Shown in pieces: positions 8,042 through 16,250 of a stretch of DNA of 39,718 bases. The translations under genes were made by a program, and so were the position numbers. Under the pieces are notes generated by a model, which was given only the letters and a program-made list of their open reading frames with translations, was not told the DNA's origin and made no database searches. Each line of letters starts with the position of its first letter. The first letter of the stretch is position 1. This DNA is from JAYODZ01 sp965660195 (lineage in GTDB: Bacteria > Pseudomonadota > Alphaproteobacteria > RS24): the NCBI GenBank assembly GCA_965660195.1, contig CBFHZM010000007.1, forward strand, positions 1-39,718, in the 5' to 3' direction.

Positions 8042-9043
8042 TCAAGATGCGAGGACGCTGACAGCGCTTTTGGGCAGTTCATGACCCATGCAGCGCTGGT
8101 AAAACTCGGCTACGGTTGGGCGTTCTAGTTCGTCGCATTTATTCAAAAAGGTGACCTGGAAAGCAAAAGCTTCGTCACCAAAGATTGTTGCATTTTCCGC
8201 CCAAGTGAGCACCGTTCGTGGGCTCATCACAGTCGAAATATCACCATTGATAAACGCCGCCCGCGTCAGATCGGCAACCCGCACCATGGCCGCGATTTTT
8301 TCGCGCCCAGCGGCGCCTTCGTAGCCTTTAGCTTTGGCGTGGACAATATTCGTCTCTTCGTCATGCGATAAATAATTCAAGGTCGTGACAATGTTCCAGC
8401 GATCCATTTGGCCTTGGTTAATTTGTTGCGTGCCGTGATATAGCCCAGAAGTATCCCCGAGGCCGATCGTGTTTGTTGTTGCAAAAAGGCGGAAATACGG
8501 ATGTGGGCGGATCACTTTGCTTTGATCGAGCAGCGTGAGTTTGCCTGCAACCTCGAGCACGCGCTGGATCACGAACATCACATCGGGACGGCCGGCATCA
8601 TACTCATCGAATACCAATGCCACGGGGTTTTGCAGCGCCCAGGGTAGAATGCCCTCTTGGAATTCGGTTACTTGTTTGCCGTCCTTCAAGACAATGGCGT
8701 CCTTGCCGACTAAATCGATCCGACTAACATGGCTGTCGAGATTAACCCGCACGCATGGCCAGTTGAGGCGGGCCGCGACTTGTTCGATATGTGTCGACTT
8801 CCCAGTGCCGTGATAGCCCTGCACCATGACACGCCGATTGTGGGCAAAGCCCGCCAGTAGCGCCATGGTTGTTTGCTTGTCGAACAGATAATCCTCGTCG
8901 AGATCGGGAACATACTCGCTTTTTTGCGAAAAGGCAGGAACCTGCACATCAATATCAACACCAAATAGTTCGCGCGCGGATACGGTAATATCCGGTTGTG
9001 CTTGCATGGCCGCGTCGGCGACCTTTTGGTTTTCTTTGGTCAT
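8042..9043 (-). CDS. cobS: Cobaltochelatase subunit CobS
   Basis: The AAA+ ATPase subunit of aerobic cobaltochelatase, forming ring complexes with CobT that power CobN. The 333-residue protein carries Walker A GYHGTGKS (76-83), the conserved RVNLDSHVSRIDLVGKDAIV segment, a Walker B region LVFDEYDAGRPDV and the sensor segment FATTNTIGLGD. I prefer ATG 9043, preceded by GGAG with nine-base spacing; a GTG five codons earlier overlaps that ribosome site. It lies 68 bases downstream of the J-domain gene and seven bases before cobT, probably one transcript. Confidence 0.96.
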   Translation of the reverse strand: MTKENQKVADAAMQAQPDITVSARELFGVDIDVQVPAFSQKSEYVPDLDEDYLFDKQTTMALLAGFAHNRRVMVQGYHGTGKSTHIEQVAARLNWPCVRVNLDSHVSRIDLVGKDAIVLKDGKQVTEFQEGILPWALQNPVALVFDEYDAGRPDVMFVIQRVLEVAGKLTLLDQSKVIRPHPYFRLFATTNTIGLGDTSGLYHGTQQINQGQMDRWNIVTTLNYLSHDEETNIVHAKAKGYEGAAGREKIAAMVRVADLTRAAFINGDISTVMSPRTVLTWAENATIFGDEAFAFQVTFLNKCDELERPTVAEFYQRCMGHELPKSAVSVLAS

Positions 9044-9111
9044 GAACAAATTCTCCACTGCGATTGGATACGATGTGATACTTAGGCCGAAGTGTTAGCA
9101 AATAAAGGCGT

Positions 9112-9702
9112 TTAGCAAAAGCCCGAAGCTTTCAAGTAATTATAGGCTTGGATAACGCGATTAAGTTCGTCCTCATAGCGCCGCTCGCCGCCATTCATAT
9201 CGGGGTGATAGCGCTTCAGCAAGAGCTTGTAGCTCTGGCGCACAGCTCTCGGATCGGCCGTTTCGTCGAGATCGAGAAGCTCGAGGGCCCGTTTTTGTCC
9301 TGGCGAGACATATTTACCACGCGGCGCTGTCTCGGCGGCCTGTTTTTGAAATGTCGGATCCATAATCTCCAACGGGTCATGAAATTGCCAATCGAGCTGC
9401 GCCTTGCCGCGGGCGCGGCGGGTTCCTAACGCCCAAGTGGGGCGGTGTCCCGTGGTCGTGCCTCGTCGATAGGCATCGGCGTCTTCATCGCTCATGCCCT
9501 CGAAGAAGTTGTAATTACGGTTGTGCTCGGTGATGTGTTGCTTGCAAAAGAATCTTTTTTCGCGCGACCGCGGGCTTGCTGGCGCAGGAAAATCAGCTTT
9601 CTTCTCGCAATCAGGCCAGGCGCACGGGATTATTTCCTCATGCACAATCTCCGCTGGTTTATAAATGCGGATCATGTCGAAATATTTAGAATTTAACTTC
9701 AT
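9112..9702 (-). CDS. J-domain (DnaJ-like) protein with N-terminal Cys/His motif
   Basis: A 196-residue protein with its J domain at the C-terminus rather than the N-terminus: helices from about 130 on, with the Hsp70-stimulating HPD tripeptide at 166-168. The N-terminal half has Cys27 and Cys32 and then Cys53/His56 (CAWPDC and FFCKQH), which could bind a zinc ion. It should act as a co-chaperone for DnaK on a specific client. ATG 9702 was chosen (MKLNSKYFDMIRIYKP), the common opening of this alphaproteobacterial family; a GTG one codon upstream is the alternative. Its conserved position ahead of cobS-cobT hints at, but does not prove, a role linked to them. Confidence 0.88.
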   Translation of the reverse strand: MKLNSKYFDMIRIYKPAEIVHEEIIPCAWPDCEKKADFPAPASPRSREKRFFCKQHITEHNRNYNFFEGMSDEDADAYRRGTTTGHRPTWALGTRRARGKAQLDWQFHDPLEIMDPTFQKQAAETAPRGKYVSPGQKRALELLDLDETADPRAVRQSYKLLLKRYHPDMNGGERRYEDELNRVIQAYNYLKASGFC

Positions 9703-9723
9703 CACCCTATGGTGCCATTAATT

Positions 9724-9755
9724 GGAGCTTACTTCTACTCAAACATCTAAGCTCC
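9724..9755. repeat. Inverted repeat in the J-domain/bolA intergenic region
   Basis: GGAGCTTA (9724-9731) and TAAGCTCC (9748-9755) are perfect eight-base complements separated by 16 bases. They lie just upstream of the J-domain start codon and about 110 bases before bolA, between divergent genes. Half-site spacing centre to centre is 24 bases, near two helical turns plus a few bases, so a DNA-binding dimer is possible. A hairpin in the J-domain mRNA leader is the alternative. Confidence 0.4.
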
Positions 9756-9862
9756 GGATCTGTGACACTTCGTCTTTATGACGGTGCAATGTTTTTAACT
9801 GGTACTGTTTTTTCGTTCAGCGCGCGTTATAAGACATTGATAGATCAATCGGAGTTTCGAAG

Positions 9863-10147
9863 ATGCAGGTTGCACAGCGCATGGAGGCAAAATTGCGGGC
9901 GGGATTAGCGCCGGAGCTTGTCGATATTATCGACGAATCGCACAAGCACGCAGGACATCGAGGTGCGCGGCCCGAAGGCGAGACGCATTACCGCCTTTTG
10001 ATTGTTGCTACTGCCTTTGCTGGGCAATCGCGTGTGGCGCGGCAACGTTTGGTGTTCGACCTCTTGGCTGAAGAACTTGCTGGTCCAGTCCATGCGCTTG
10101 CTCTGCGCACGCTAACGCCCGAGGAACATGCCGCCGCATCCGATTAA
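9863..10147 (+). CDS. bolA: BolA family protein
   Basis: A 94-residue BolA-like protein. These act with monothiol glutaredoxins in Fe-S cluster trafficking and iron sensing, and in E. coli affect cell shape. The fold is evident from VDIIDESHKHAGH, where the conserved His residues form part of the cluster-binding site, the GETHYRLLIVATAFAGQSRVARQR segment, and the end ELAGPVHALALRTLTPEE. GGAG precedes the ATG by eight bases. Its stop codon overlaps that of the convergent CorC-like gene in a palindromic TTAA. BolA beside a J-domain gene and cobST is a recurrent alphaproteobacterial order. Confidence 0.93.
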   Translation: MQVAQRMEAKLRAGLAPELVDIIDESHKHAGHRGARPEGETHYRLLIVATAFAGQSRVARQRLVFDLLAEELAGPVHALALRTLTPEEHAAASD

Positions 10148-11433
10148 TGGTCGGCAGTAATATCTTCGGTGATGCGCAAAGTCGTAATCTGATTTCTTTG
10201 CCGCGCTATCACCCGAAACCGTAGATTATAAAAATCGAAGACTTGGCCAATTTCAGGTATCGCGCGCGCTTCGTGAATGACTAACCCGGCAATGGTGGTG
10301 GCCTCATTGTCGGGCAGGGTCCAACCCATATCACGATTTATGTCGCGGATTGTCATTGAGCCATGCACTTCGACGGTGCGCGCGTTGATGCGTTTGACGA
10401 GTTTTTCTGGTTCGTCATGCTCATCTTGAATATGACCGACAATTTCTTCGAGAATATCTTCCATCGAAATGAGCCCCATCAAATCGCCATACTCATCGAT
10501 CACCAACGCGATATGGGCTTTGCGTGCGCGGAAGGCTGCCAATTGCTCTGACAGGGGTGTTGTTTCTGGGACAAACCATGGCGGTGTCATAAGGCTTTCA
10601 ATGTCGACGCCCTGCGCACCTTGCGGATGCGACGCCAGCGCCCGCAACACATCCTTGGCATGCAACATCCCGACAATATTCTCTGGGTGGTTGCGCCATA
10701 AGGGAATGCGGGTGAAGGGGCTCTCTAAAACATTTTGAATAATCTCGGTGCTGGATGTTCCAGCATCGATCATATACATGCTTTTGCGATGGACCATGAC
10801 CTCTTCGATCGCGATATTGGCGAGGTCGAGAATTCCGCCTAGCATATCACGGTCGCGTTTGACGACCCCGCCTTCGCGATGGTGGAGGTCAATGGCACCC
10901 CGAATTTCATCATGCGGCGCAAGCAAGAAATCTTCATCTATGCCGCGAAACCCTGCCAGCCGCAGTGCAAACCGCGAAATGACTTGCAGCAGACGCGTCA
11001 GCGGCCATAAAAGCCACACCAATACGCGTAAAGGACCAGCGAGCCGCAAAGCGGTTATGTCTGGCGTTAAGATCGCATAGGTTTTCGGCAAGACCTCTGC
11101 AAAGATCACGACAACGATCGTCATCACCAAAGTGGCGTAAACCAGACCGTTTTCGCCCATTATGCGGAGAAACAGGTCGGTCGCCAGAACTGAGGCTAGA
11201 ATATTAACCAGATTATTACATACTAGAATTGCGCTGATCAGATGTTCTTTGCGGTCGAGCAAAAAATTGACCCAGCGGGCACGGCGCGAACCTTCTTGCT
11301 CGAGCCGGCTCATACGGATACGCGAGCTCGCGGTCAGAGCGGTCTCCGAGCCCGACAAGATGGCCGAGCAAATAATAAGGAAAAAAATGATACCGCTCGT
11401 AAACAGAATATCTTGGTTGATAAACTCAAGCAT
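10144..11433 (-). CDS. HlyC/CorC family (DUF21-CBS) membrane protein
   Basis: A 429-residue inner-membrane protein of the CNNM/CorC group, linked to magnesium or cobalt transport. The N-terminal DUF21 domain has about four membrane segments, including one at residues 12-33 and another with LVYATLVMTIVVVIFAEVLPKTYAI. A pair of CBS domains follows (about 205-330, with TRIPLWRNHPENIVGMLHAKDV and ALVIDEYGDLMGLISMEDILEEIVG), then the small CorC_HlyC domain. The older 'hemolysin' label for this family is misleading. Its ATG overlaps the aroB stop by one base (TGATG), so it is the third gene of the aroK-aroB operon. Exact ion specificity is unknown. Confidence 0.9.
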   Translation of the reverse strand: MLEFINQDILFTSGIIFFLIICSAILSGSETALTASSRIRMSRLEQEGSRRARWVNFLLDRKEHLISAILVCNNLVNILASVLATDLFLRIMGENGLVYATLVMTIVVVIFAEVLPKTYAILTPDITALRLAGPLRVLVWLLWPLTRLLQVISRFALRLAGFRGIDEDFLLAPHDEIRGAIDLHHREGGVVKRDRDMLGGILDLANIAIEEVMVHRKSMYMIDAGTSSTEIIQNVLESPFTRIPLWRNHPENIVGMLHAKDVLRALASHPQGAQGVDIESLMTPPWFVPETTPLSEQLAAFRARKAHIALVIDEYGDLMGLISMEDILEEIVGHIQDEHDEPEKLVKRINARTVEVHGSMTIRDINRDMGWTLPDNEATTIAGLVIHEARAIPEIGQVFDFYNLRFRVIARQRNQITTLRITEDITADH

Positions 11434-12557
11434 CAGGCTTCGGCACCCTCGCGTATTAGGAATGATTTGAGGGCGTCTGGCGCCACATCGCGGCTGATGA
11501 AACTTCCACCCAAACCGCGCATCAGGATAAAGCGCATGGTTCCAGCATCGACCTTTTTATCTTGTTGCATCACGGCGATCAGCGCATCGGCAGAGAAGTG
11601 ACCGAGATCCTTCATGTCTGTGGGCAGCTTGCTGGCAGTCAAATGGGTCGTCAGGCGATCCACGTCAGTAGCACTACACAGACCCATATCGCGCGACAGT
11701 TTTGCTGCCAAGACCATCCCCAGCGCCACCGCTTCGCCATGCAAGAGTTTGTCGCCATATCCGGTCAGCGCCTCAAAGGCGTGGCCGAATGTATGGCCCA
11801 AATTCAAGAGTGCGCGATCGCCTTGCTCGGTTTCATCGCGGGCAACAATCTCAGCTTTCATCTCGCAACTGCGCTTGACGGCATGGGTTAAGGCCGCAGG
11901 GTCGCAGTCCAATACATCGCGGCCATGTGCCTCGAGCCAGCTAAAAAATGCCGCATCACCAAGCGCAGCATATTTGACCACCTCGGCATAACCCGCCGCA
12001 AGATCACGGGCTGGGAGGCTCGCAAGAACTGACTGGTCTGCCAAAACCAGATCGGGTTGGTGAAAGGCGCCGATCAAGTTCTTACCGTGGTCGACATTAA
12101 TGCCTGTTTTGCCCCCAACACTCGAGTCGACTTGCGCCAACAACGTCGTTGGGATTTGGACAAAGCGCGTGCCGCGTCGCAAAATTGCCGCTGCAAAGCC
12201 TGTTAAATCGCCGATCACGCCGCCGCCCAGAGCGATAATAATGTCTTGCCGCTCAATTTTCTCGCTGAGCAACCAGTTGCAAAGTTCACGCAGTTGATCA
12301 AAGGATTTGGTTGCTTCGCCAGCTGGCAGGCGCTTGCTGCTGCTGACAATGCCACTGGCGGCGAGCCCGGCCTCGAGTGTCGCCAAATGCAGATCGCCGA
12401 CAATTTCGTCGGTTACAATGGCGCACCGCGGCCGCCGCAATAAGGGGGAAATGATGTCACCCGATCGCGATAAAAGCTCTGAGCCGATAAGAATATCATA
12501 GCTCCGCGCTCCGAGGGATACGGTGATGGTTTCGGTCAAGGTCGAGCTGTCTGACAT
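11433..12557 (-). CDS. aroB: 3-dehydroquinate synthase
   Basis: The second enzyme of the shikimate pathway, converting DAHP to 3-dehydroquinate with NAD and a divalent metal; 374 residues. Conserved stretches include the nucleotide-binding ALGGGVIGDLTGFAAA, the substrate region IPTTLLAQVDSSVGGKTGIN followed by GKNLIGAFHQP, and the metal ligands within the GYAEVVKYA and LNLGHTFGHAFE segments. It lies 12 bases after aroK, the usual alphaproteobacterial pairing, although the reaction steps are not adjacent. The ribosome site is weak, suggesting coupling to aroK. Confidence 0.97.
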   Translation of the reverse strand: MSDSSTLTETITVSLGARSYDILIGSELLSRSGDIISPLLRRPRCAIVTDEIVGDLHLATLEAGLAASGIVSSSKRLPAGEATKSFDQLRELCNWLLSEKIERQDIIIALGGGVIGDLTGFAAAILRRGTRFVQIPTTLLAQVDSSVGGKTGINVDHGKNLIGAFHQPDLVLADQSVLASLPARDLAAGYAEVVKYAALGDAAFFSWLEAHGRDVLDCDPAALTHAVKRSCEMKAEIVARDETEQGDRALLNLGHTFGHAFEALTGYGDKLLHGEAVALGMVLAAKLSRDMGLCSATDVDRLTTHLTASKLPTDMKDLGHFSADALIAVMQQDKKVDAGTMRFILMRGLGGSFISRDVAPDALKSFLIREGAEA

Positions 12558-12569
12558 AGTTATTTCGAC

Positions 12570-13190
12570 TTACGCAAACTTCGCTTCGTTGTCTAGGCCT
12601 TGTATTTCTTGCAGTCGGATGACGATTTTCTCTACCACCGCGTCATGGTCATCGTGATCGCTGTCGATGATTATATCAGCCTCGCCATAGGCCGGCCCAC
12701 GCTCCTCGAGCAGGCGGCTCAAAGTCGTTCGAATATCAGTGTCGGCCAGAAGCGGGCGCTTTTCGGGCTTGCGTTTGACGCGGCGCACCAGTTCGTCAAG
12801 CGGTACACGCAACCAAATCGACAAAGCGCGCGATTTGATGAGGCGCCGTGTGTCTGGATTAGCGAAAGCGCCGCCACCGGTTGCAAGGACGCAGGGTTTA
12901 CGTTTCAGCAATCGGGCGATGACGCGGCTCTCGCGATCGCGAAAGAAAGCCTCGCCATGGGCAGCAAAAATTTCTTCAATACTCATATCCGCCGCAGCCT
13001 CAATTTCTGTGTCGGCATCAACAAAACCGATGTCGAGCTGGCGTGCCAGGCGCACCCCGATCGAGGATTTGCCAGCGCCCATCATGCCGACAAGGACGAT
13101 CGGCTTGACGATCTTCAGCGTGACGGGTGGTGTTTCCCGATGTTCATCGGAAGGCGCCTCGGTTCGGTTTTTCTTCGTGTTGCCTGTCAT
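12570..13190 (-). CDS. aroK: Shikimate kinase
   Basis: Phosphorylates shikimate with ATP in aromatic amino acid synthesis. Its 206 residues include a roughly 29-residue Glu/Arg-rich N-terminal extension beyond the compact kinase of about 170. Motifs: Walker A GMMGAGKS (35-42), DADTEIE for Mg and shikimate, FRDRESRV with the substrate-binding Arg, and the GGGA loop (ATGGGAFANP). The ATG at 13190 has AAAGG before it; the extension is part of the natural reading frame and of unknown role. It starts the aroK-aroB-CorC operon, divergent from the small peptide at 13316. Confidence 0.96.
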   Translation of the reverse strand: MTGNTKKNRTEAPSDEHRETPPVTLKIVKPIVLVGMMGAGKSSIGVRLARQLDIGFVDADTEIEAAADMSIEEIFAAHGEAFFRDRESRVIARLLKRKPCVLATGGGAFANPDTRRLIKSRALSIWLRVPLDELVRRVKRKPEKRPLLADTDIRTTLSRLLEERGPAYGEADIIIDSDHDDHDAVVEKIVIRLQEIQGLDNEAKFA

Positions 13191-13315
13191 GAATGCCTTT
13201 GACCTTACTCTCGACGCAGGCCAAAATAGGGAACATTCGGTATGTCTCTATCTCGCCTTATTTACGCAGAATAATAGACGTGTCGTGATTTGGACAGTCG
13301 GAGAGAGGAAAAAAC

Positions 13316-13447
13316 ATGATTGCGCGACCCTATCTTATTGGAATGGTTGTTTTCTTTATATCTATTTTGGCCATTTTCTTTCTCGCGAATGGTGTGACGC
13401 CAGAGCCTGAAACTGTGGTAGATGTGATCGATCTCGGCAAACGCTGA
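13316..13447 (+). CDS. 43-residue single-span membrane peptide, unknown
   Basis: A short open frame with a strong purine-rich ribosome site (AGAGAGGA, six bases before the ATG). The product starts MIARPYLIGMVVFFISILAI, giving one hydrophobic membrane segment of about 18-20 residues (about 6-25), then a mildly acidic tail rich in Pro, Glu, Val and Asp that ends in GKR. Sixteen bases separate it from the exported 594-residue protein gene, so they probably share a transcript. I recognise no family. A lipobox is absent. The strong ribosome site, hydrophobic core and clean stop support it being real. Confidence 0.65.
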   Translation: MIARPYLIGMVVFFISILAIFFLANGVTPEPETVVDVIDLGKR

Positions 13448-13463
13448 TACTAGGACGAGGCCC

Positions 13464-15248
13464 GTGCCGAACAAAATGCGTTTTATTGGGCTTGCGGCCC
13501 TGGTGACTCAGCTTCTTAGCGGGGGGGTGATGTCGGCCGATGCGCAAGAGGCGCGCCCGATCGTGATTGTGCCACCGACCTTGCTCGACCAGATCGATGA
13601 CAAAAGGCGTGACAGCGCAGGTTGGAACGATCGTGCGCCCTTACCATTGAAGGCGGCGCCGGAAAACCGAATCCGTGTCGATCGGCTTGGCGGGTTGGAA
13701 AATAGCGCCGTGGGTTTGGAGCCGGGCTATGGTCCGGAAATCTGGCGCCGATCACGCGCCGCCTACACCATTCCGCAATTAAGCCGCTTGCCGGTAGCAA
13801 GCCCCATTCGCATTCTCAAACAGATGGAGATCTCGGTCTTGCGGGGGCAGGCGCGGGGGCCGGCTGGAGATCTCGAACAGAAAACCTGGTTCGCGGCCCG
13901 CCTAGATCGTTTGCTCGATCTTGGCAATACGCAATCAGTGGTCGATTTGATGCAGGTGACGGGCGCTATTGGGCGTGATAGTGGCGCCGCCCAGGCCTAT
14001 ATTTCCGCCTTTTTACTCAGCGGTGATCTGGTGCGAGCATGTGAAATTCGTTCAACCGCCTTGTTACCCAAAGATAGCTTGTTTACCACTGAGTATGGAA
14101 TTTTATGTGATCTCCTTAGCGGTAATCGTTCTGCTGCGGCGCTCGCGATTGACCTCAATGCAGAGCAACTCGAGGCGGATCCCTTCTTCCGTGAGCTCGC
14201 TTATCTTTACGCGATTGATGCGCCAGCACCTGCTGTGACGCCGCCAGTCCATATATCGCCGACACAATTCGCCCTGATGATACTAACGGGCTTTGCTTTG
14301 CCGCCCGATATCAACATTTATGCCGCCGCGAGCTATCCGTTTTTAGCCAACAATCCAGCTAGTACAGCGCCGTTACGCTTACAAGCTGCGGCGCGCGCGG
14401 TCGAGGCGATGCTCATGCCCTTTGCTTTTTTCCGTTCGACAGCTGAGCAAGTTGTTCTCACCAATACTGAGGCTGAGGCTTTAACTGCTTCGACCCTCGA
14501 GGGAGCTACGGATGTGGCATCCGAGGCGATACCCCTGGCAGCTGTCGCTTCACAATCGCTAATCCAGAGAGAGATCTCAAGTCTTAGCGATCTTATTAGC
14601 CAGTGGAGGGCACACTCTGCTAACGGGTGGTCGCCCGATCAGGCCGAGCAATTTCTCTCACACGCCTATCGGCTGGGCTACTGGTCGCTGGCTATACGGC
14701 TGATCGAGCCTGATATTCTAGCGCTCGACGCTGCCAGCAGTGACTTTCTGGCGCTGGCGGCACTTGATCTTGGGCGCGTCGAAAAAGCGAATGCTTTTAT
14801 TGCAGCGCTGCCGGTTCAGGAGTCTGTGCAGGCATCGCATCACCAGATCCTTGATGTTGTCGGTTTTTGGCGAGGCGAGGGGCGTTCGATGTTACCGCAA
14901 AACAAGACAACAGATTTGTTAGCGGCAACGCCGACCTTTCTTGAGAGTTTGGCACAAGCGGTTTACCAGCCGATGCAAGCGCTAGATGGTTTTGCTGCGA
15001 GTAGCCCTCGGATTGCACGCGCCCAGGCTTTGGTCGCAGAAGGCCGGCTTGGTGATTTGGTTTTGCATGTTCGAGCCGGGTTAGAGGGGCGCAGCTGGCA
15101 GAGCTGGTCGACGATCGATGCGGTTCTGGCGGTAGCACCTTTAGCGGCCCTTGGCCTGTCCTACGAAGCTGACCTCGCTGCCCGCGAAATTGTTGTGCAG
15201 GTTGCGCTAGCAACAAAGATGCAGAATCAGGGGCAAGGGGGACAATGA
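13464..15248 (+). CDS. Exported alpha-helical repeat-like protein, unrecognised
   Basis: A 594-residue protein with a Sec-type signal peptide: basic start, hydrophobic core FIGLAALVTQLLSGGVMS, likely cleavage after ADA near residue 28. A Pro/Arg-rich stretch follows (about 30-110), then Ala/Leu-rich helices throughout (for example RLDRLLDLGNTQSVVDLMQ and LVRACEIRSTALL), suggesting a helical solenoid of TPR-like pairs, though no repeat is sharp. I do not recognise a named family. The GTG at 13464 is favoured by AGGA eight bases upstream; ATG at 13476 is the alternative. It lies between a tiny membrane peptide and xerD, one base from the latter (TGAGATG), so co-expression with XerD is likely. 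A periplasmic location is inferred. Confidence 0.82.
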   Translation: MPNKMRFIGLAALVTQLLSGGVMSADAQEARPIVIVPPTLLDQIDDKRRDSAGWNDRAPLPLKAAPENRIRVDRLGGLENSAVGLEPGYGPEIWRRSRAAYTIPQLSRLPVASPIRILKQMEISVLRGQARGPAGDLEQKTWFAARLDRLLDLGNTQSVVDLMQVTGAIGRDSGAAQAYISAFLLSGDLVRACEIRSTALLPKDSLFTTEYGILCDLLSGNRSAAALAIDLNAEQLEADPFFRELAYLYAIDAPAPAVTPPVHISPTQFALMILTGFALPPDINIYAAASYPFLANNPASTAPLRLQAAARAVEAMLMPFAFFRSTAEQVVLTNTEAEALTASTLEGATDVASEAIPLAAVASQSLIQREISSLSDLISQWRAHSANGWSPDQAEQFLSHAYRLGYWSLAIRLIEPDILALDAASSDFLALAALDLGRVEKANAFIAALPVQESVQASHHQILDVVGFWRGEGRSMLPQNKTTDLLAATPTFLESLAQAVYQPMQALDGFAASSPRIARAQALVAEGRLGDLVLHVRAGLEGRSWQSWSTIDAVLAVAPLAALGLSYEADLAAREIVVQVALATKMQNQGQGGQ

Positions 15249-15249
15249 G

Positions 15250-16170
15250 ATGACAGCGGCGGATGATAAATTAATCCGTCTGTTTCTCGATATGATGATG
15301 GCCGAACGCGGTGTCGCGGAACACACGCGTGCGGCTTATGCCCGTGACCTCAAGGCTTTATCGGTGTTTTTGGAAAATCGTGGTGCGAACTTAAGACAAG
15401 CGCAGACCGACGATCTAGCGGCGCATATTAGCGATATGCGGGCGCGGCATCTTGCGGCAGCGACGGTGGCGCGGCACTTATCAGCATGTCGGCATTTTTA
15501 TAAGTTTTTGGTGGGCGATGGGGTTCGCGCAGATAATCCAGCCCTGATGCTGGCGCGTCCCAAAACGCAACGCCCCTTGCCTGATACGATGCAGGTCGAA
15601 GATGTTGATCGACTTCTTGGAGCAGCGCAGAATTTGCCACAGGACACGCCCGCCCGCGATATGGCGCGGCGACGCATGATTTGTATGATTGAAATCCTTT
15701 ATGCCAGTGGCTTGCGGGTTAGCGAGTTGGTTGGGCTTCCTCGCCAAGCCGTTGCGGCCGATCGGCAGTTTATTCATATTCGCGGCAAAGGCGGGCGCGA
15801 GCGCTTGGTGCCGATGAGCCAACCCGCCCTGAAAGCCTTGCTAGCTTGGCTCGACTGGCGCGATGTGCACGAGGATAAGAGCCTGTATTTGTTCCCAAGT
15901 CGCGGCAAGACCGGACATATGACGCGACAGCGCTTTTGGCAATTATTGACCGCCTTAGCGCGGCAAGCGGGCCTCGGGCATCTCAAAATTTCACCGCATG
16001 GCTTGCGTCATGCTTTCGCAACGCATTTGGTGGAAAATGGAGCGGACTTACGTTCCGTGCAGCAAATGCTAGGGCATGCTGATATTTCGACGACGCAAAT
16101 TTACACGCATATTTTGGAACGCCATAAGCGACAACTTTTGCAACAGGCACATCCCTTGGCGCGGCAGTGA
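15250..16170 (+). CDS. xerD: Tyrosine recombinase XerD
   Basis: A 306-residue site-specific recombinase that resolves chromosome dimers at dif together with XerC. The N-terminal SAM-like core-binding domain (about 5-90, with AEHTRAAYARDLKAL) precedes the catalytic domain. Catalytic residues are visible: Arg in ASGLRVSEL, Lys in the GKGGRERLVP hairpin, the HGLRH box, His276 in LGHADIS, and the nucleophile Tyr285 in TQIYTHI. The location beside aroK and accA fits XerD rather than XerC in this class. No integrase-type attachment sites or phage genes are around it, so it is not a mobile element. Confidence 0.9.
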   Translation: MTAADDKLIRLFLDMMMAERGVAEHTRAAYARDLKALSVFLENRGANLRQAQTDDLAAHISDMRARHLAAATVARHLSACRHFYKFLVGDGVRADNPALMLARPKTQRPLPDTMQVEDVDRLLGAAQNLPQDTPARDMARRRMICMIEILYASGLRVSELVGLPRQAVAADRQFIHIRGKGGRERLVPMSQPALKALLAWLDWRDVHEDKSLYLFPSRGKTGHMTRQRFWQLLTALARQAGLGHLKISPHGLRHAFATHLVENGADLRSVQQMLGHADISTTQIYTHILERHKRQLLQQAHPLARQ

Positions 16171-16250
16171 TAGAGGCTGATGGATTGGCGGGATAGGGAT
16201 TGACCGAAACAACCATTTCGGGGCAAAGATAGGTCAAAGAGGGCAGAGAC

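Noticed and set aside
12600..13202. 200-codon open frame opposite aroK
   Set aside because: Antisense shadow of shikimate kinase; aroK has all motifs and the shadow has none.
15250..16170. XerD as a phage or island integrase
   Set aside because: The sequence is XerD-like, flanked by core genes, with no attachment-site repeats, tRNA or cargo nearby.
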